Below, one piece after another: positions 8,637 through 17,388 of a DNA stretch of 64,000 bases. The notes below the pieces were generated by a model, which saw only the letters and a program-made list of their open reading frames with translations, was not told where the DNA came from and made no database searches. The DNA comes from Streptomyces tardus (GTDB taxonomy: Bacteria; Actinomycetota; Actinomycetes; Streptomycetales; Streptomycetaceae): assembly GCF_018101125.2 (NCBI RefSeq), contig NZ_JAELVF020000001.1:1818785-1882784 (forward strand), read 5' to 3'. The number at the start of each line of letters is the position of its first letter. Positions within the stretch are counted from its first letter, which is position 1. A program made the translations under genes and the position numbers.

Positions 8637-9639
8637 GGACACCGGATCCTTCGGCTGGCGGCAGTTGGCGACCGAGCTGTACGGCGGGGCGCTCCTCAAC
8701 ACCTGGCTCGACCGCGATCTCGGCCTCGCCGGCCGGTTGACGCTGCGGGACGGCTCCACCCGGCTGGTGAACGTCGACCGGCCGCTGCTGCGCGTGCCGC
8801 AGCTCGCGATCCACCTCGACCGGCAGGTGAACGACGGGCTGAAGCTGGACCGGCAGCGCCACATGACCCCGATCTGGGGCCTGGGGGACGCTGCCGAGGG
8901 CGATCTGATGGCCTTCCTCGCCGACGAACTCGGCCTGGACGCGGCCGAGATCACCGGCTGGGACCTGATGCCGCACCCCGTGGAGCCGCCCGCCTACCTC
9001 GGTCGCGACCAGGAGCTGTTCGCCGGCCCCCGGTTGGACAACCTGCTGTCGGTGCACGCCGGTACGGCCGCGCTCGCCGACGCCGTGCAGTCCGGCGCGG
9101 AGCTGAGCGCGATCCCCGTCCTCGCCGCCTTCGACCACGAGGAGACCGGCAGCCAGTCCGACACCGGTGCCGACGGCCCGCTGCTCGGCAACGTGCTGGA
9201 ACGTTCGGTCTTCGCGCGCGGCGGGAGCTACGAGGACCGGGCCCGCGCGTACGCCGCGACGGTCTGCCTCTCCTCCGACACCGGCCACGCCGTCCACCCC
9301 AACTACGCCGAGCGGCACGACCCCACGCACCACCCGATGCCCAACGGCGGCCCGATCCTCAAGGTCAACGTCAACCAGCGGTACGCCACCGACGGCGGCG
9401 GCCGGGCCGTCTTCGCCCGCGCCTGCGAGGCGGCCGGGGTGCCGTGGCAGAACTTCGTCTCCAACAACGCCATGCCGTGCGGAACGACCATCGGTCCGAT
9501 CACGGCGGCGCGGCACGGCATCACGACCGTGGACATCGGCGTGGCGATCCTCTCGATGCACTCCTCGCGCGAGCTGGCCGGCTCGGACGACCCGCATCTG
9601 CTGGCCGGTGCGCTCGCCGCGTTCCTGCGCGACGTCTGA
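8341..9639 (+). CDS. apeB: M18 family aminopeptidase
   Basis: 432 residues, usual length for M18 dodecameric zinc aminopeptidases, which remove N-terminal residues (often acidic) in the cytoplasm. Visible motifs are GAHTDSPNLRVKPQPD (first metal His and Asp), AAFDHEETGSQS (catalytic and metal Glu), SSDTGHAVHPNY and the C-terminal DIGVAILSMHSSRE with the last His ligand. I start at ATG 8341 (MQPSAPRFDRG), which fits the family; another in-frame ATG lies 12 bases earlier. The first 296 bases form the right arm of the large palindrome. A GAAA-loop hairpin lies about 250 bp downstream. Confidence 0.92.
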   Translation: MQPSAPRFDRGLTDDLMGYLAASPTPYHAVANAAERLEKAGFSQVAETDEWDAAAGGRYVLRGGALIAWYVPEGASPTTPFRIVGAHTDSPNLRVKPQPDTGSFGWRQLATELYGGALLNTWLDRDLGLAGRLTLRDGSTRLVNVDRPLLRVPQLAIHLDRQVNDGLKLDRQRHMTPIWGLGDAAEGDLMAFLADELGLDAAEITGWDLMPHPVEPPAYLGRDQELFAGPRLDNLLSVHAGTAALADAVQSGAELSAIPVLAAFDHEETGSQSDTGADGPLLGNVLERSVFARGGSYEDRARAYAATVCLSSDTGHAVHPNYAERHDPTHHPMPNGGPILKVNVNQRYATDGGGRAVFARACEAAGVPWQNFVSNNAMPCGTTIGPITAARHGITTVDIGVAILSMHSSRELAGSDDPHLLAGALAAFLRDV

Positions 9640-9884
9640 GTCCAACCGCGGTGCGCGGCGGGCGAGTCGGCGGCGTACGGGGTGAACTGCCGCTGTGCGC
9701 GGGGCTGTTGGCGTGGCGGCGGCTCGGCTCGGCTCGGCTGTCGACGTGGCCGGCGGCGAACTCCGGGCGGGTGGGCCTCCGTTGAGGACGTCCGGAGTAC
9801 GTGGCTCCACTCGCTGTCGACAGCTCGGCATCCGGCCATGACAGTTCTGTGAAGATCGCCGACCACAGTGGTCGCAACGGGGGA
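9640..9884. other. Intergenic region, no gene seen
   Basis: Region between the aminopeptidase stop and a strong hairpin. It contains a run of ggctcggctcggctc but no credible frame with a ribosome site. The last 80 bases before the hairpin (short inverted segment gaccacagtggtc at 9861-9873) could belong to a short transcript ending at the terminator; this is speculative. Confidence 0.35.
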
Positions 9885-9916
9885 AGAGGGGTTCGCCGGA
9901 AACGGCGAGCCCCTCT
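9885..9916 (+). terminator. Hairpin terminator with GAAA tetraloop
   Basis: 14-bp stem with one G-T pair (agaggggttcgccg / cggcgagcccctct) closed by GAAA and followed by TTCATT. This is the most canonical terminator shape in the window. Confidence 0.8.
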
Positions 9917-10180
9917 TTCATTGCGTCCGCGCCCCTCGCGGCGGGCGCCCGGACGGGACGCCTCGCAGCGCTCGCCGGGCCCCCGGACGGCACCCGCGCG
10001 GCACCCACGCGAGATCCGCGCCACGGCCGCTCCGGCACCCGCGGCGAGTGTGGAGACCTCCGGGGGGAGAGAACAGAGAAACAGTCAACTCTTCCCGGGT
10101 GCACGGGCGTCTACACCAGCGATCGGGTCGGAACAGTCGATACGGACCGCGAGGAGACTCGTGGAGCAAGGGGGGACGTC

Positions 10181-10324
10181 ATGAGCGATGCGGAAAGCAC
10201 GCGGAGCAGAAAGCGGCGGTTCGCCCGGCGCGCAGCCGCGGTGATCGTGGTCACGGCCGCGGTGGCCCTCGCGACCAGCCTCGGTTCGGCCTTCAGCCAC
10301 GGCTACCGCCACGGCCGCCCGTAG
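10181..10324 (+). CDS. 47-residue secreted or membrane peptide
   Basis: Short gene MSDAESTRSRKRRFARRA followed by a hydrophobic stretch (AAVIVVTAAVALATSLGSA) and a polar C-terminus with HGYRHGR. The charged N-terminus plus hydrophobic core reads as a signal peptide or single membrane anchor with an Arg/His-rich tail. A strong ribosome site, AAGGGGGG, lies 7 bases before the ATG. No family recognised. The 264 bases upstream, after the GAAA hairpin, are GC-rich and show no gene. Confidence 0.5.
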   Translation: MSDAESTRSRKRRFARRAAAVIVVTAAVALATSLGSAFSHGYRHGRP

Positions 10325-10440
10325 GCCGACACCCGCCAGAACCGCCGCCACCGCCGCCCGCCCGCCGGACGCAGACGTAACGGTCCGGGCGGGGAGGGCA
10401 GTCCGGGCGCAGGACGGCCCGTGAGCAGGCCCGGGTGCAG

Positions 10441-10520
10441 GGCGGTTGGCCGACCGACCGAGCAGCCGGGCAGCGGACGGGGCGGTTGGCCGACCGACCG
10501 AGCAGCCGGGCAGCGGACGG
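10441..10520 (+). repeat. Tandem 40-bp repeat, two exact copies
   Basis: Bases 10441-10480 are repeated exactly at 10481-10520. The unit begins ggcggttggccgaccgaccg. It lies in the 317-bp convergent region (10325-10641) between the small peptide gene and the glycosyltransferase, in which I see no gene. Confidence 0.95.
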
Positions 10521-10641
10521 CCATACGCACCGGCCCGGGCAGGCTCCCGACAGGCGGGACAGGCACCGAACGAGCGAGCCAGGGGCCGTACGCCCGCGAG
10601 CCGGGAGCCGCGGCGACGGGCCGGCCCGGGGGTGCGGCAGA

Positions 10642-11853
10642 TCAGCCGGCCGTCGCCAGCAGCGCGGCGGCTGCGCGCTCGGCGCCGTCGGTGCGGATAC
10701 GAGGCGCCAACTCCCGCGCGCGCAGGCGGGTTTCCGCGCTGAGCGCGTGGTCGAGCGCGGCCGAGAGCGAGGCGGCGGAGGGCACCGGACCGTCGTGCGC
10801 GACGCCCGCACCGAGGTCGGTGACCCGCTTCGCCCAGTAGGGCTGGTCGGCGGCCTGGGCCACGACGACCTGGGGTGCACCTGCCCGCGCGGCGGCAGTG
10901 GTGGTGCCGGCACCACCGTGGTGCACCACCGCGGCGACCCGGGGGAAGAGCCGCTGGTGGTTGACCTCGCCGATGACCAGGCAGTCATCCCCCGTCTCCA
11001 GCGCCGACAGATCGGCCCATCCGCGGGAGAGGACGAGGCGGCGGCCCTGTGCGCGCACCGCCTCCGCGACCGCTCGACCCGCGTCCTTCGCTTCGTGCAG
11101 CGGCATGCTGCCGAAGCCGACGTACACCGGCGGCTCACCCGCGTCCAGGAACGCCAACAGCTCGTCGGGCAGCGCGCGTTCGTCCGCCGTCAGCCACGCG
11201 CCGATCTGTACGACGTCCAGGTGCGGAGCGCCCTGCCAGGGGTCGAGTACCGGGTCGGTGGCGAGCCACGGGCGGCCGCCGACGACGTACTCGGCCACCC
11301 CGGCCACCGGGGGCAGGCCGACGGTTGCCCGGTTGCTGTTGAGCGCGTCGCCGAAGAGTTCGTCGCAGACGCGGGCGTCCAGCTCCCACAGCTCGCGGAT
11401 GCCGGTCACTTCCGGTGGGTGCGGCCTGCCCGCGTACTCCAGCGGCGGTCGCAGCAGCGAGGGGAGGGTGAGCTGCTGGAAGGTGACGGCGACCGAGGGG
11501 ATGCCCAGCAGCTCCGCCACCGTCAGCGCGCCGGCCGCGGCGGGCAGCATGCCGGTGGCCACCAGTACGTCGCAGTCCCGCGCGACACCGGTCACCGACT
11601 CCAGCTGTCCGGCGATCAACTCCGCGGCGCGCTGCGGGATTTTGGAGGGTGCCGGGGTCGCGACCGTCAGCGCGTGCGCCGACGGACCGACCGGGACCAG
11701 CGGCACGCCGACCCCTTCGAGCCGCCGCGCGAAGTCCTCGTCGGGTGGAGCGCACACCCGTACCGACGCTCCGTGCTCGCGGAGCCGGACGGCGAGCCCG
11801 ACCAGGGGTTCGATGTCCCCACGCGATCCATAGGTGGACAGAAGCACGCGCAT
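10642..11853 (-). CDS. Glycosyltransferase, GT1 (UGT/MGT-like) family
   Basis: 403 residues with a GT-B fold. The N-terminus MRVLLSTYGSRGDIEPLVGL is the acceptor-side Rossmann start typical of the GtfB/sterol-glucosyltransferase group; the C-terminal donor-binding block is VVHHGGAGTTTAAARAGAPQ, followed by a D-Q-P-Y-W segment. It should transfer a sugar from a nucleotide donor to a small hydrophobic acceptor. No macrolide or glycopeptide genes are near, so the acceptor is unknown; a role in drug inactivation or lipid glycosylation is possible. AGGGGAA precedes the ATG. Start and length are normal. Confidence 0.88.
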   Translation of the reverse strand: MRVLLSTYGSRGDIEPLVGLAVRLREHGASVRVCAPPDEDFARRLEGVGVPLVPVGPSAHALTVATPAPSKIPQRAAELIAGQLESVTGVARDCDVLVATGMLPAAAGALTVAELLGIPSVAVTFQQLTLPSLLRPPLEYAGRPHPPEVTGIRELWELDARVCDELFGDALNSNRATVGLPPVAGVAEYVVGGRPWLATDPVLDPWQGAPHLDVVQIGAWLTADERALPDELLAFLDAGEPPVYVGFGSMPLHEAKDAGRAVAEAVRAQGRRLVLSRGWADLSALETGDDCLVIGEVNHQRLFPRVAAVVHHGGAGTTTAAARAGAPQVVVAQAADQPYWAKRVTDLGAGVAHDGPVPSAASLSAALDHALSAETRLRARELAPRIRTDGAERAAAALLATAG

Positions 11854-12031
11854 ACGTCAATTCCCCTATTTCTGTGTCTTCTTCGTGTGCAGGGAGATTC
11901 TGCTTCGCGAGGGGGGTCTTGCCGCAAGGCCCCCTGTCCGCTGTACGTTGAACACGGCGGGGAGCGGGCGACTGCCTGCTACTTCGTTTGCGCCGGGGCC
12001 GTGCACCGGGCGCAGGACGCAGGACGCCCCC

Positions 12032-12599
12032 ATGGACACTTCGGACACCTCGTACGGGTCAGCCGACGCAGAGACCTCGGGCAGCACGGACGGACCGGGA
12101 AGCGCGCACGACGCGCACGGCCGCGGCGGTGGTCACGCCTCTCACCTCGGACGTCCCTCGGTGGACGACTTCGATGCGCTGGTCGAGGAGGCGGCACCCC
12201 GCCACCGTCCGGTGGAGCGAGATCGCCCGCGTGCTCGCGCCCGGCGGCACGTATCTGGCGCAGCACGTCGGGCCCGGGAGCGTCATCGAACTGGCCGAGT
12301 TCCTGCTCGGCCCGCTGCCGGAGGAGGCCCGCCGGGAAAGGCACCCGGACGGCGAGTGCGCGGCGGCACGGCAGGCCGGTCCGGAACCGGTGGACGTACG
12401 GACCGCGCGGCTGCGCACGGAGTTCCACGACCTCGGCGCGGTGGTCCGGTTCCAGCGCAAGGTGATCTGGATCGTGCCGGGCTTCACCGTCGAGGAGCGC
12501 CGGGAGAGGCTGCGCGAACTCCACCGACTCCTGCGCCCCGACGGCCCGTTCGTCGCCCACTCCACCCGGACGCTGCTCGTCGCACGCAAGCCGCGGTGA
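12032..12599 (+). pseudogene. Decayed class I SAM-dependent methyltransferase
   Basis: From about 12195 to the stop at 12599 one frame gives a clear methyltransferase C-terminal half: WSEIARVLAPGGTYLAQHVG, then an RTEFHDLGAVV segment and GPFVAHSTRTLLVARK. The SAM-binding half (GxGxG motif) is missing. A start with an unrelated polar sequence (MDTSDTSYGSADAETSG) lies at 12032 in a different frame. The picture is a gene that lost its N-terminal domain by deletion plus frameshift. It is followed immediately by a perfect 18-bp hairpin. Confidence 0.7.
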
Positions 12600-12601
12600 A
12601 C

Positions 12602-12644
12602 GCGGTGGTCGGCACGGGGAGTTGTACCCCGTGCCGACCACCGC
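12602..12644. terminator. Perfect 18-bp hairpin
   Basis: gcggtggtcggcacgggg and its exact complement enclose the loop agttgta, two bases after the methyltransferase remnant's stop. It can serve both converging transcripts. A run of gcggatgcggatgc repeats follows at about 12660-12715. Confidence 0.8.
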
Positions 12645-12721
12645 ATCCCCGTGCGCGGACGGCTGCGCGGATGCCCTCACGGGCGGCTGCGCGGATGCGG
12701 ATGCGGATGCGCTCCGTGCGG

Positions 12722-13804
12722 CTACACGGTCGGGCGGAAGCACTCGCGCTGATCCCGGCGGATCAGGCAGACGCGCACCTCGTCGAGGTTCGACTCCGTG
12801 ACCGCGACCATCGGCGTCGAGACCGAGGCTGTCGTGTCGAACCGGTCGGCCACTTCGGCCAGTTGGTCCTTCTGGCCGGGTGCGCTGATCCACACCCTGT
12901 CCCCTTCGAGGCCGCGGTCGACGCGCGCCCACACCGTGTCGCAGGCGATGGACTGGCGGATCTTGACCACCGTCTCCCCTCCGAACCCGCGCTCCCCGAG
13001 ATCGCCCGGCGGGATCCGGGCGTGCGAGCAGCGCGTCACCTCCGGGTCCTTGCCGGTGCAGGTGTCCTCGGCGCAACCGGTGCGGAATTCGGCCTCGGTG
13101 CCGAGCCCGCTGCCCGTGGCGCCCTGGCCCGGAGAGGCCGCCGTTCCGCCGCCACCGGCAGCGCCGTCCGTGGAGACCCTGGCCCCCTCGGCGCTCTCCC
13201 CGAGACCGTCCAGGGCGCCGGTCAGCAGCAGGCCGGCCGCGGTCAGCGCCGCCACCGCGGCCACCGCCGCACCCGCGAGCCCGAACCGGCGGTGTGCGAC
13301 GGGCTGTTGGGCCACCCGGTCCTGATGGGTCACCTCGTCGAACTCCGCCGTCGGCGATACGGCCGCCGGCTTCCGTACGCGGGCCCCCTCGTACGACGAT
13401 GCCGGCCCCTGCTCCCCGACCGGCGGACGCCCCCGCCCCGGGGACGGTTCGCCGGACGCGGGCAGTCGGTCGGAGACGGCCGGGCGGTCGGGCGTGGACA
13501 GTCGGTCGGGCGTGGACAGTCGGTCGGAGGAGGGCGGGCGGTCCGCGCCCGCCCGGCTGCGCCAGGCGGTCTCGGCCAGCTCCCAGTACGCGAGCGCCTT
13601 GCCCGGCCGTACCGAGGCCAGCGCGCACAGCGCCTGGACCGCCTCTCTCGGCGGCAGCGCACTGCCGGAGAGATAGCGGCCCCAGGAGGATTTGCTGTAC
13701 GGCGTGCGTTCGCCGAGCGCGGCCAGGCTCAGTCCGGTTCGCTCCCGCAGCTCCCGCAGCAGCGCCGCGAGCCGCGCGTACTCCACGGGGCGGTCAGCGC
13801 TCAC
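12722..13804 (-). CDS. Membrane-anchored HTH protein with DUF2690-like C-terminus
   Basis: 360 residues. An XRE-type helix-turn-helix occupies about 5-65 (LRERTGLSLAALGERTPYSK), a Pro/Ser/Asp-rich linker follows, a single membrane helix lies near 175-200 (FGLAGAAVAAVAALTAAGLL), and the extracytoplasmic part (about 240-355) carries paired Cys (TGCAEDTCTGKD, TRCSHA, SIACDTVW) as in DUF2690. Such proteins could link surface sensing to DNA binding. The GTG start overlaps the upstream gene by 11 bp, indicating coupled translation with the similar gene 13794-14870. Confidence 0.8.
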   Translation of the reverse strand: MSADRPVEYARLAALLRELRERTGLSLAALGERTPYSKSSWGRYLSGSALPPREAVQALCALASVRPGKALAYWELAETAWRSRAGADRPPSSDRLSTPDRLSTPDRPAVSDRLPASGEPSPGRGRPPVGEQGPASSYEGARVRKPAAVSPTAEFDEVTHQDRVAQQPVAHRRFGLAGAAVAAVAALTAAGLLLTGALDGLGESAEGARVSTDGAAGGGGTAASPGQGATGSGLGTEAEFRTGCAEDTCTGKDPEVTRCSHARIPPGDLGERGFGGETVVKIRQSIACDTVWARVDRGLEGDRVWISAPGQKDQLAEVADRFDTTASVSTPMVAVTESNLDEVRVCLIRRDQRECFRPTV

Positions 13805-14870
13805 TGCGCAGCACCTTCCAGGTGTCGGGCCCGACCTTGCCGTCCACCGCGATCTTCGCCCGCTCCTGGAGACGTTTGACCGACCGCTCGGTGTTGTTGC
13901 CGAACGCGCCGTCGGCCGGGCCGGGCGCCATGCCGTGGTACGTCACCAGGCACTGCGCCTCCACCACCGACCAGCGGGAGGCGTCCTTCTCGATCAGCTC
14001 CTGCCGGGTGCGGCTGTAACCGGAGTACATCAGGCCGTCGTCCTCGTCCTTGCTCACCGCGCACTCGTACTCCTTGCCCGGCTCGTAGACGAACTCGCCC
14101 AGCTCCGGGTGGACCGGCCCGGTGTACGGCTTGTTCTCCGGCGCGGAGGGGCCGGGCCGGGCGTCGTCGTGCGAACTCCCCTTGTCCCAGGGCGCGATGA
14201 GCGCCAGCCCGACGAGCATCACCGCCGAGGTGGTGACGCTGGTGAGGGCGATGGCGAGCCACGGGATCGGCTGCGCGGCACGTCCGTTGCCGCGCTTCCC
14301 GGCCGGCGCCGGGCTCGCCGGGCTCTCCGCCCGGTCCCCGCCGGGGCCCGGTGCGGGGCCGGTGCGCGCCTGCGCGGCCGTCCCCGCACCGGGGTGCGCG
14401 CTCGGTTCTGTGTACGGTCCGGTCTCGCCCGAGTCGGCCGCGGGTTCGGCCCCGCCGTCCTCCGTGCCGGGCGCGTCCGGCGAACCGGCCGCCCCGGCAC
14501 GGGAGTTGAGGACGACGGTGTCGCCGCCGGGCGACTGCGCGGGCTCGGTCGTGCCCGGAGCGGCGCCGGTCCCGTCCGACGCGCTCCCCTCCTCGGCCTC
14601 CGCCGCGCTGCGCGCACCCTGCGCGACGTCCCGCAGCGCGAGCAGCCTGGCCGGGTCCTCTCCGCACACTCCTGCCAGTGCCTCGATCGCCCCGACGGGC
14701 GGCAGCGTCCTGCCGTTGAGGTAGCGGTCCCAGGAGGACCGGCTGTATCCGGTTCTGGAGGCCAGCGCCGAACCGCTGAGCCCACTGTGGTCCTTGAGTT
14801 CGCGCAGACGTACGACGAGCTGCCTGGTGCGCGGATCGAGCGCGCTCGGCAGCGCCTTCCAACGGGTCAT
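13794..14870 (-). CDS. Membrane-anchored HTH protein with peptidoglycan-binding domain
   Basis: 358 residues in the same layout as its neighbour: XRE-type helix-turn-helix at about 15-75 (LKDHSGLSGSALASRTGYSR), a long acidic and Pro-rich linker, one membrane helix near 200-225 (WLAIALTSVTTSAVMLVGLA), and an extracytoplasmic PG_binding_1 domain at the end (GNNTERSVKRLQERAKIAVD, VGPDTWKVL). The start is the ATG after GGGGTGGGGAC, giving MTRWKALPSA. It probably binds DNA inside and cell wall outside; the target is unknown. It is the first gene of a two-gene unit. Confidence 0.82.
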   Translation of the reverse strand: MTRWKALPSALDPRTRQLVVRLRELKDHSGLSGSALASRTGYSRSSWDRYLNGRTLPPVGAIEALAGVCGEDPARLLALRDVAQGARSAAEAEEGSASDGTGAAPGTTEPAQSPGGDTVVLNSRAGAAGSPDAPGTEDGGAEPAADSGETGPYTEPSAHPGAGTAAQARTGPAPGPGGDRAESPASPAPAGKRGNGRAAQPIPWLAIALTSVTTSAVMLVGLALIAPWDKGSSHDDARPGPSAPENKPYTGPVHPELGEFVYEPGKEYECAVSKDEDDGLMYSGYSRTRQELIEKDASRWSVVEAQCLVTYHGMAPGPADGAFGNNTERSVKRLQERAKIAVDGKVGPDTWKVLRSER

Positions 14871-15229
14871 GTCCCCACCCCTAGTGTTCCGTTGTCCGGA
14901 AGCAGTTCCCCCCGCTTCCGTGTTCCGCGAAGCGCGCAGGACCGACGAAGGGCCCTGACACATCCCGCGAACGCCCCTTCCCTCCTGACAAAACCGCAGG
15001 TCAGGCCCTGGGACGCCCCAACATTGTCTCAGCGGCCCTGCCCAGCTGGCCAGACAACCGACGGCGCGGCCATCGTGAGTTGCGCACCGACCGCCGCCGG
15101 TTCAACCACCGGAAAGCGAACAGGTGTTGCCGGAAGGGCAGCTTCCGCCGAGGTGCATCAGCAACTGCGCACCCGGACGGACGGACCGCCATTCGGCACA
15201 GGGGGAACACTCACTCCGAGGAGAGCCAC
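14871..15229. other. Divergent promoter region
   Basis: 359 bp between the divergent HTH operon and the secreted protein gene. It is less GC-rich than the coding DNA in its middle (attgtctcagcggccctgcc) and should hold both promoters. No small gene with a ribosome site is apparent. Confidence 0.4.
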
Positions 15230-15727
15230 ATGCAGAAGACGACCACCAGAATCCTCGCCGCCGCCGGCACCAGCGCGCTGGCCCTCACCAGCTTCGTCGG
15301 CGTCACCCACGCCACCGCCACGGCCGCACCGGAGCAGGGCGACCGCATCGGCCAGGTGCGCACCGTGACCGCCGAGGTCGGGGCCAAGGCCGCCGGCTAC
15401 TGCACCACCAGCAAGACCTTCCGCAAGAGCGGCTACGTCTACACGCTGCCGGTCGACAGCAACGGCAACCGGGGCTGCACCATGAGCCAGGGCGCGAGCG
15501 GCAAGCATGTGACCGCGCTCCAGAACGCGTTGAAGTTCTGCTACTCGCAGAACATCGACGTGGACGGCATCTGGGGCCCCAGGACCACCGCCGCTCTGAA
15601 GAGAGCCCAGAAGCAGATGGGCGTCACCGCCGACGGCGTCTTCGGCCCGAAGACCTACGCCAAGACCAAGTGGCGGGCGATCAAGGACGACCCGAACAAC
15701 CCGGTGAGCAGCTGCCGCACCTACTGA
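15230..15727 (+). CDS. Secreted peptidoglycan-binding domain protein
   Basis: 165 residues with a typical signal peptide (MQKTTTRILAAAGTSALALT, cleavage likely after a THATATA-type site near residue 32). The mature part carries four or five Cys and a PG_binding_1 repeat at about 90-145 (VDGIWGPRTTAALKRAQKQM, VTADGVFGPKTYAK). No catalytic domain is present, so it probably anchors or decorates the wall. The ribosome site GAGGAGAG is 4 bases from the ATG. A 15-bp hairpin follows 60 bp after the stop. Confidence 0.85.
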   Translation: MQKTTTRILAAAGTSALALTSFVGVTHATATAAPEQGDRIGQVRTVTAEVGAKAAGYCTTSKTFRKSGYVYTLPVDSNGNRGCTMSQGASGKHVTALQNALKFCYSQNIDVDGIWGPRTTAALKRAQKQMGVTADGVFGPKTYAKTKWRAIKDDPNNPVSSCRTY

Positions 15728-15787
15728 GCGGGCGACCGGGGCCCGGTGAGGGGCGCCCCGGCACGACCCGCTCAGGCTCCGCACACT

Positions 15788-15826
15788 CTGCGCCGCCGCG
15801 ACCTCGGGGGAGTCGCGGCGGCGCAG
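15788..15826. terminator. 15-bp hairpin
   Basis: ctgcgccgccgcgac and its exact complement with a 9-base loop (ctcggggga), between convergent genes. Degenerate cgtcacgcc-type repeats follow to about 15900. Confidence 0.75.
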
Positions 15827-15894
15827 TACGCGCAGAGGCGACGTCACGCCTTGCCGTCACGCCCTGCCGTCGGCCTGGCCGTCACGCCGTGCCA

Positions 15895-16674
15895 TCACAC
15901 CGGGCCGTCGCGCCCGCCGGCCGGATCGGCGTACGCACCGCCCCGCACACCGCCCCGCACACCGGCACGGCGCCGGCGGACGGTGAGCAGCAGCGTGCAG
16001 CCGGTCAGCAGCTCCCAGGCGGTGATCGGGTAGACGGCAAGCCGCTCCCAGACCCCGTCGGGCAGGAGATGGAACGCCGAACTGCCGCTGTCCGCAACGA
16101 ACATGACCAGGCTCAGCAGCCCGAGCACGCCGAGCGCGGCACTCGCGCACCGGTACCGCCGTCCGCCGCCGAACCGTTCGGACATCCGCGCGGCCACGAG
16201 CGCCAGCACGTTGCCGCACACGATCGCCGCGCCCGCTCCGACGGCGTGCGGCAGGCTCGTCCCGTCCGCGGCCTCGCGCGGCCCGGCGTGGACCGTACCG
16301 ACGAGCAGCATCCCCACCGCGTACAGCGCCCCCGGCCCGAGGAGCGGCGCACGCGGCGTGTTCCGCGCTCCCCGGAGCACCAACACCACCCCGAGCAGCA
16401 GCAATACGCCCTGCCCGACGAACGCCAGGTTCATCAGGAGAGCCGCCCGCGAGCGGAAGCCCCGGCCCTCCTCGCTCTCGTACGGAACGCCCAGATCGCT
16501 GATGTAGTGGTGCGCATAGCTGTACCCGGGAAACTGCGACGCCGCCAGCGCCTCGCACAGGACGTACCCGACAGCGGCGACGACCAGCACGACACCGGCC
16601 CACCGCAACCCGTCGGAACGCCATCCTCGAACGCCCCACCCACGTGCATCCGGGCCGTTACCTCCGCGCATCAC
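15895..16674 (-). CDS. DUF998 family membrane protein
   Basis: 259 residues with about six membrane helices. The family signature AASQFPGYSYAHHYISDLGV follows the first helix; small residues and Arg-rich ends flank the helices. DUF998 proteins are integral membrane proteins of unknown function. The exact start is uncertain: a GTG at 16674 and an ATG one codon later share a GGGGGA sequence that is close to both. The C-terminus is Gly/Arg-rich. Confidence 0.75.
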   Translation of the reverse strand: MMRGGNGPDARGWGVRGWRSDGLRWAGVVLVVAAVGYVLCEALAASQFPGYSYAHHYISDLGVPYESEEGRGFRSRAALLMNLAFVGQGVLLLLGVVLVLRGARNTPRAPLLGPGALYAVGMLLVGTVHAGPREAADGTSLPHAVGAGAAIVCGNVLALVAARMSERFGGGRRYRCASAALGVLGLLSLVMFVADSGSSAFHLLPDGVWERLAVYPITAWELLTGCTLLLTVRRRRAGVRGGVRGGAYADPAGGRDGPV

Positions 16675-16898
16675 TCCCCCGTAACCGACACTTCACGCTC
16701 ATCCAGGGCTGCGATCACGGACGCCACCCAGAAGACCACAAGGACGACACAACTTCATATGTGCACACGAGCTACACACTCCAGCTACACCCCTACTCCA
16801 TCACCGGTATGATCAACGCCTTCATGGCGAGTCCAACTCGAGCGCGCTACTCACGAGTTGCACGACAAGCCGACGTCCAGACACCAGGGGGTACTTCA

Positions 16899-17330
16899 AT
16901 GGACAGCTCGAAGAGATCAATCTTGGCACGTCGGATCGGTGTAGGCGGGGCTGCGGCTGTACTCGCCGTAGCGATGGCATCGCCGGCTCAGGCAGGCCAG
17001 AGGACCACCTACCTCTCGCAGGTCCTCCCAGGCTTCGAGTCCTCGCGCTGGACAGACGACGGGGGCACGGGAGCCACTAAGATCCACTTCACGGACTGCA
17101 CGGCTTCAGTGAATTTCAGCAGTACCGACGTGATCATGTGGGAAGACGTTTCGTTCCTGCCGGACAGCAACAAGGGCAAGAAGACGTTCACCGCCTGCAA
17201 GAGCGGAACGTCGAAAGGCAACTGGCCCGCCATGTCGTCGGGTGACAAGGTGTACTTCGAGATCGACGCGGTGAACAAGTCCACGGGCCAGGTCTTCCTC
17301 AACGTGAAGACGGTCAAGATCGCACACTGA
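16899..17330 (+). CDS. Secreted small protein linked to an ABC exporter operon
   Basis: 143 residues. The N-terminus MDSSKRSILARRIGVGGAAA with AMASPAQAG is a clear signal peptide, cleaved near residue 32. The mature part (about 110 residues) contains two Cys (FTDCTASV, FTACKSG), probably one disulfide, and an IgG-like beta pattern; no family recognised. CCAGGGGG lies 7 bases before the ATG; upstream in-frame starts lack this. A perfect hairpin separates it from the ABC transporter operon 58 bp downstream. Base composition is lower in GC than its neighbours. Confidence 0.7.
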   Translation: MDSSKRSILARRIGVGGAAAVLAVAMASPAQAGQRTTYLSQVLPGFESSRWTDDGGTGATKIHFTDCTASVNFSSTDVIMWEDVSFLPDSNKGKKTFTACKSGTSKGNWPAMSSGDKVYFEIDAVNKSTGQVFLNVKTVKIAH

Positions 17331-17338
17331 TGTCCTCG

Positions 17339-17369
17339 GTGGTGGCGGAGACGAAATCTCCGCCACCAC
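17339..17369 (+). terminator. 13-bp hairpin with CGAAA loop
   Basis: gtggtggcggaga and its exact complement around CGAAA, followed by TTTGG. It lies 8 bp after the secreted protein gene and 19 bp before the next start, so it should attenuate or end the upstream transcript. Confidence 0.8.
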
Positions 17370-17388
17370 TTTGGCGCGAGGAGCACAC

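Noticed and set aside
10441..10520. CRISPR-like tandem repeat
   Set aside because: Two directly adjacent copies with no spacers and no cas genes.
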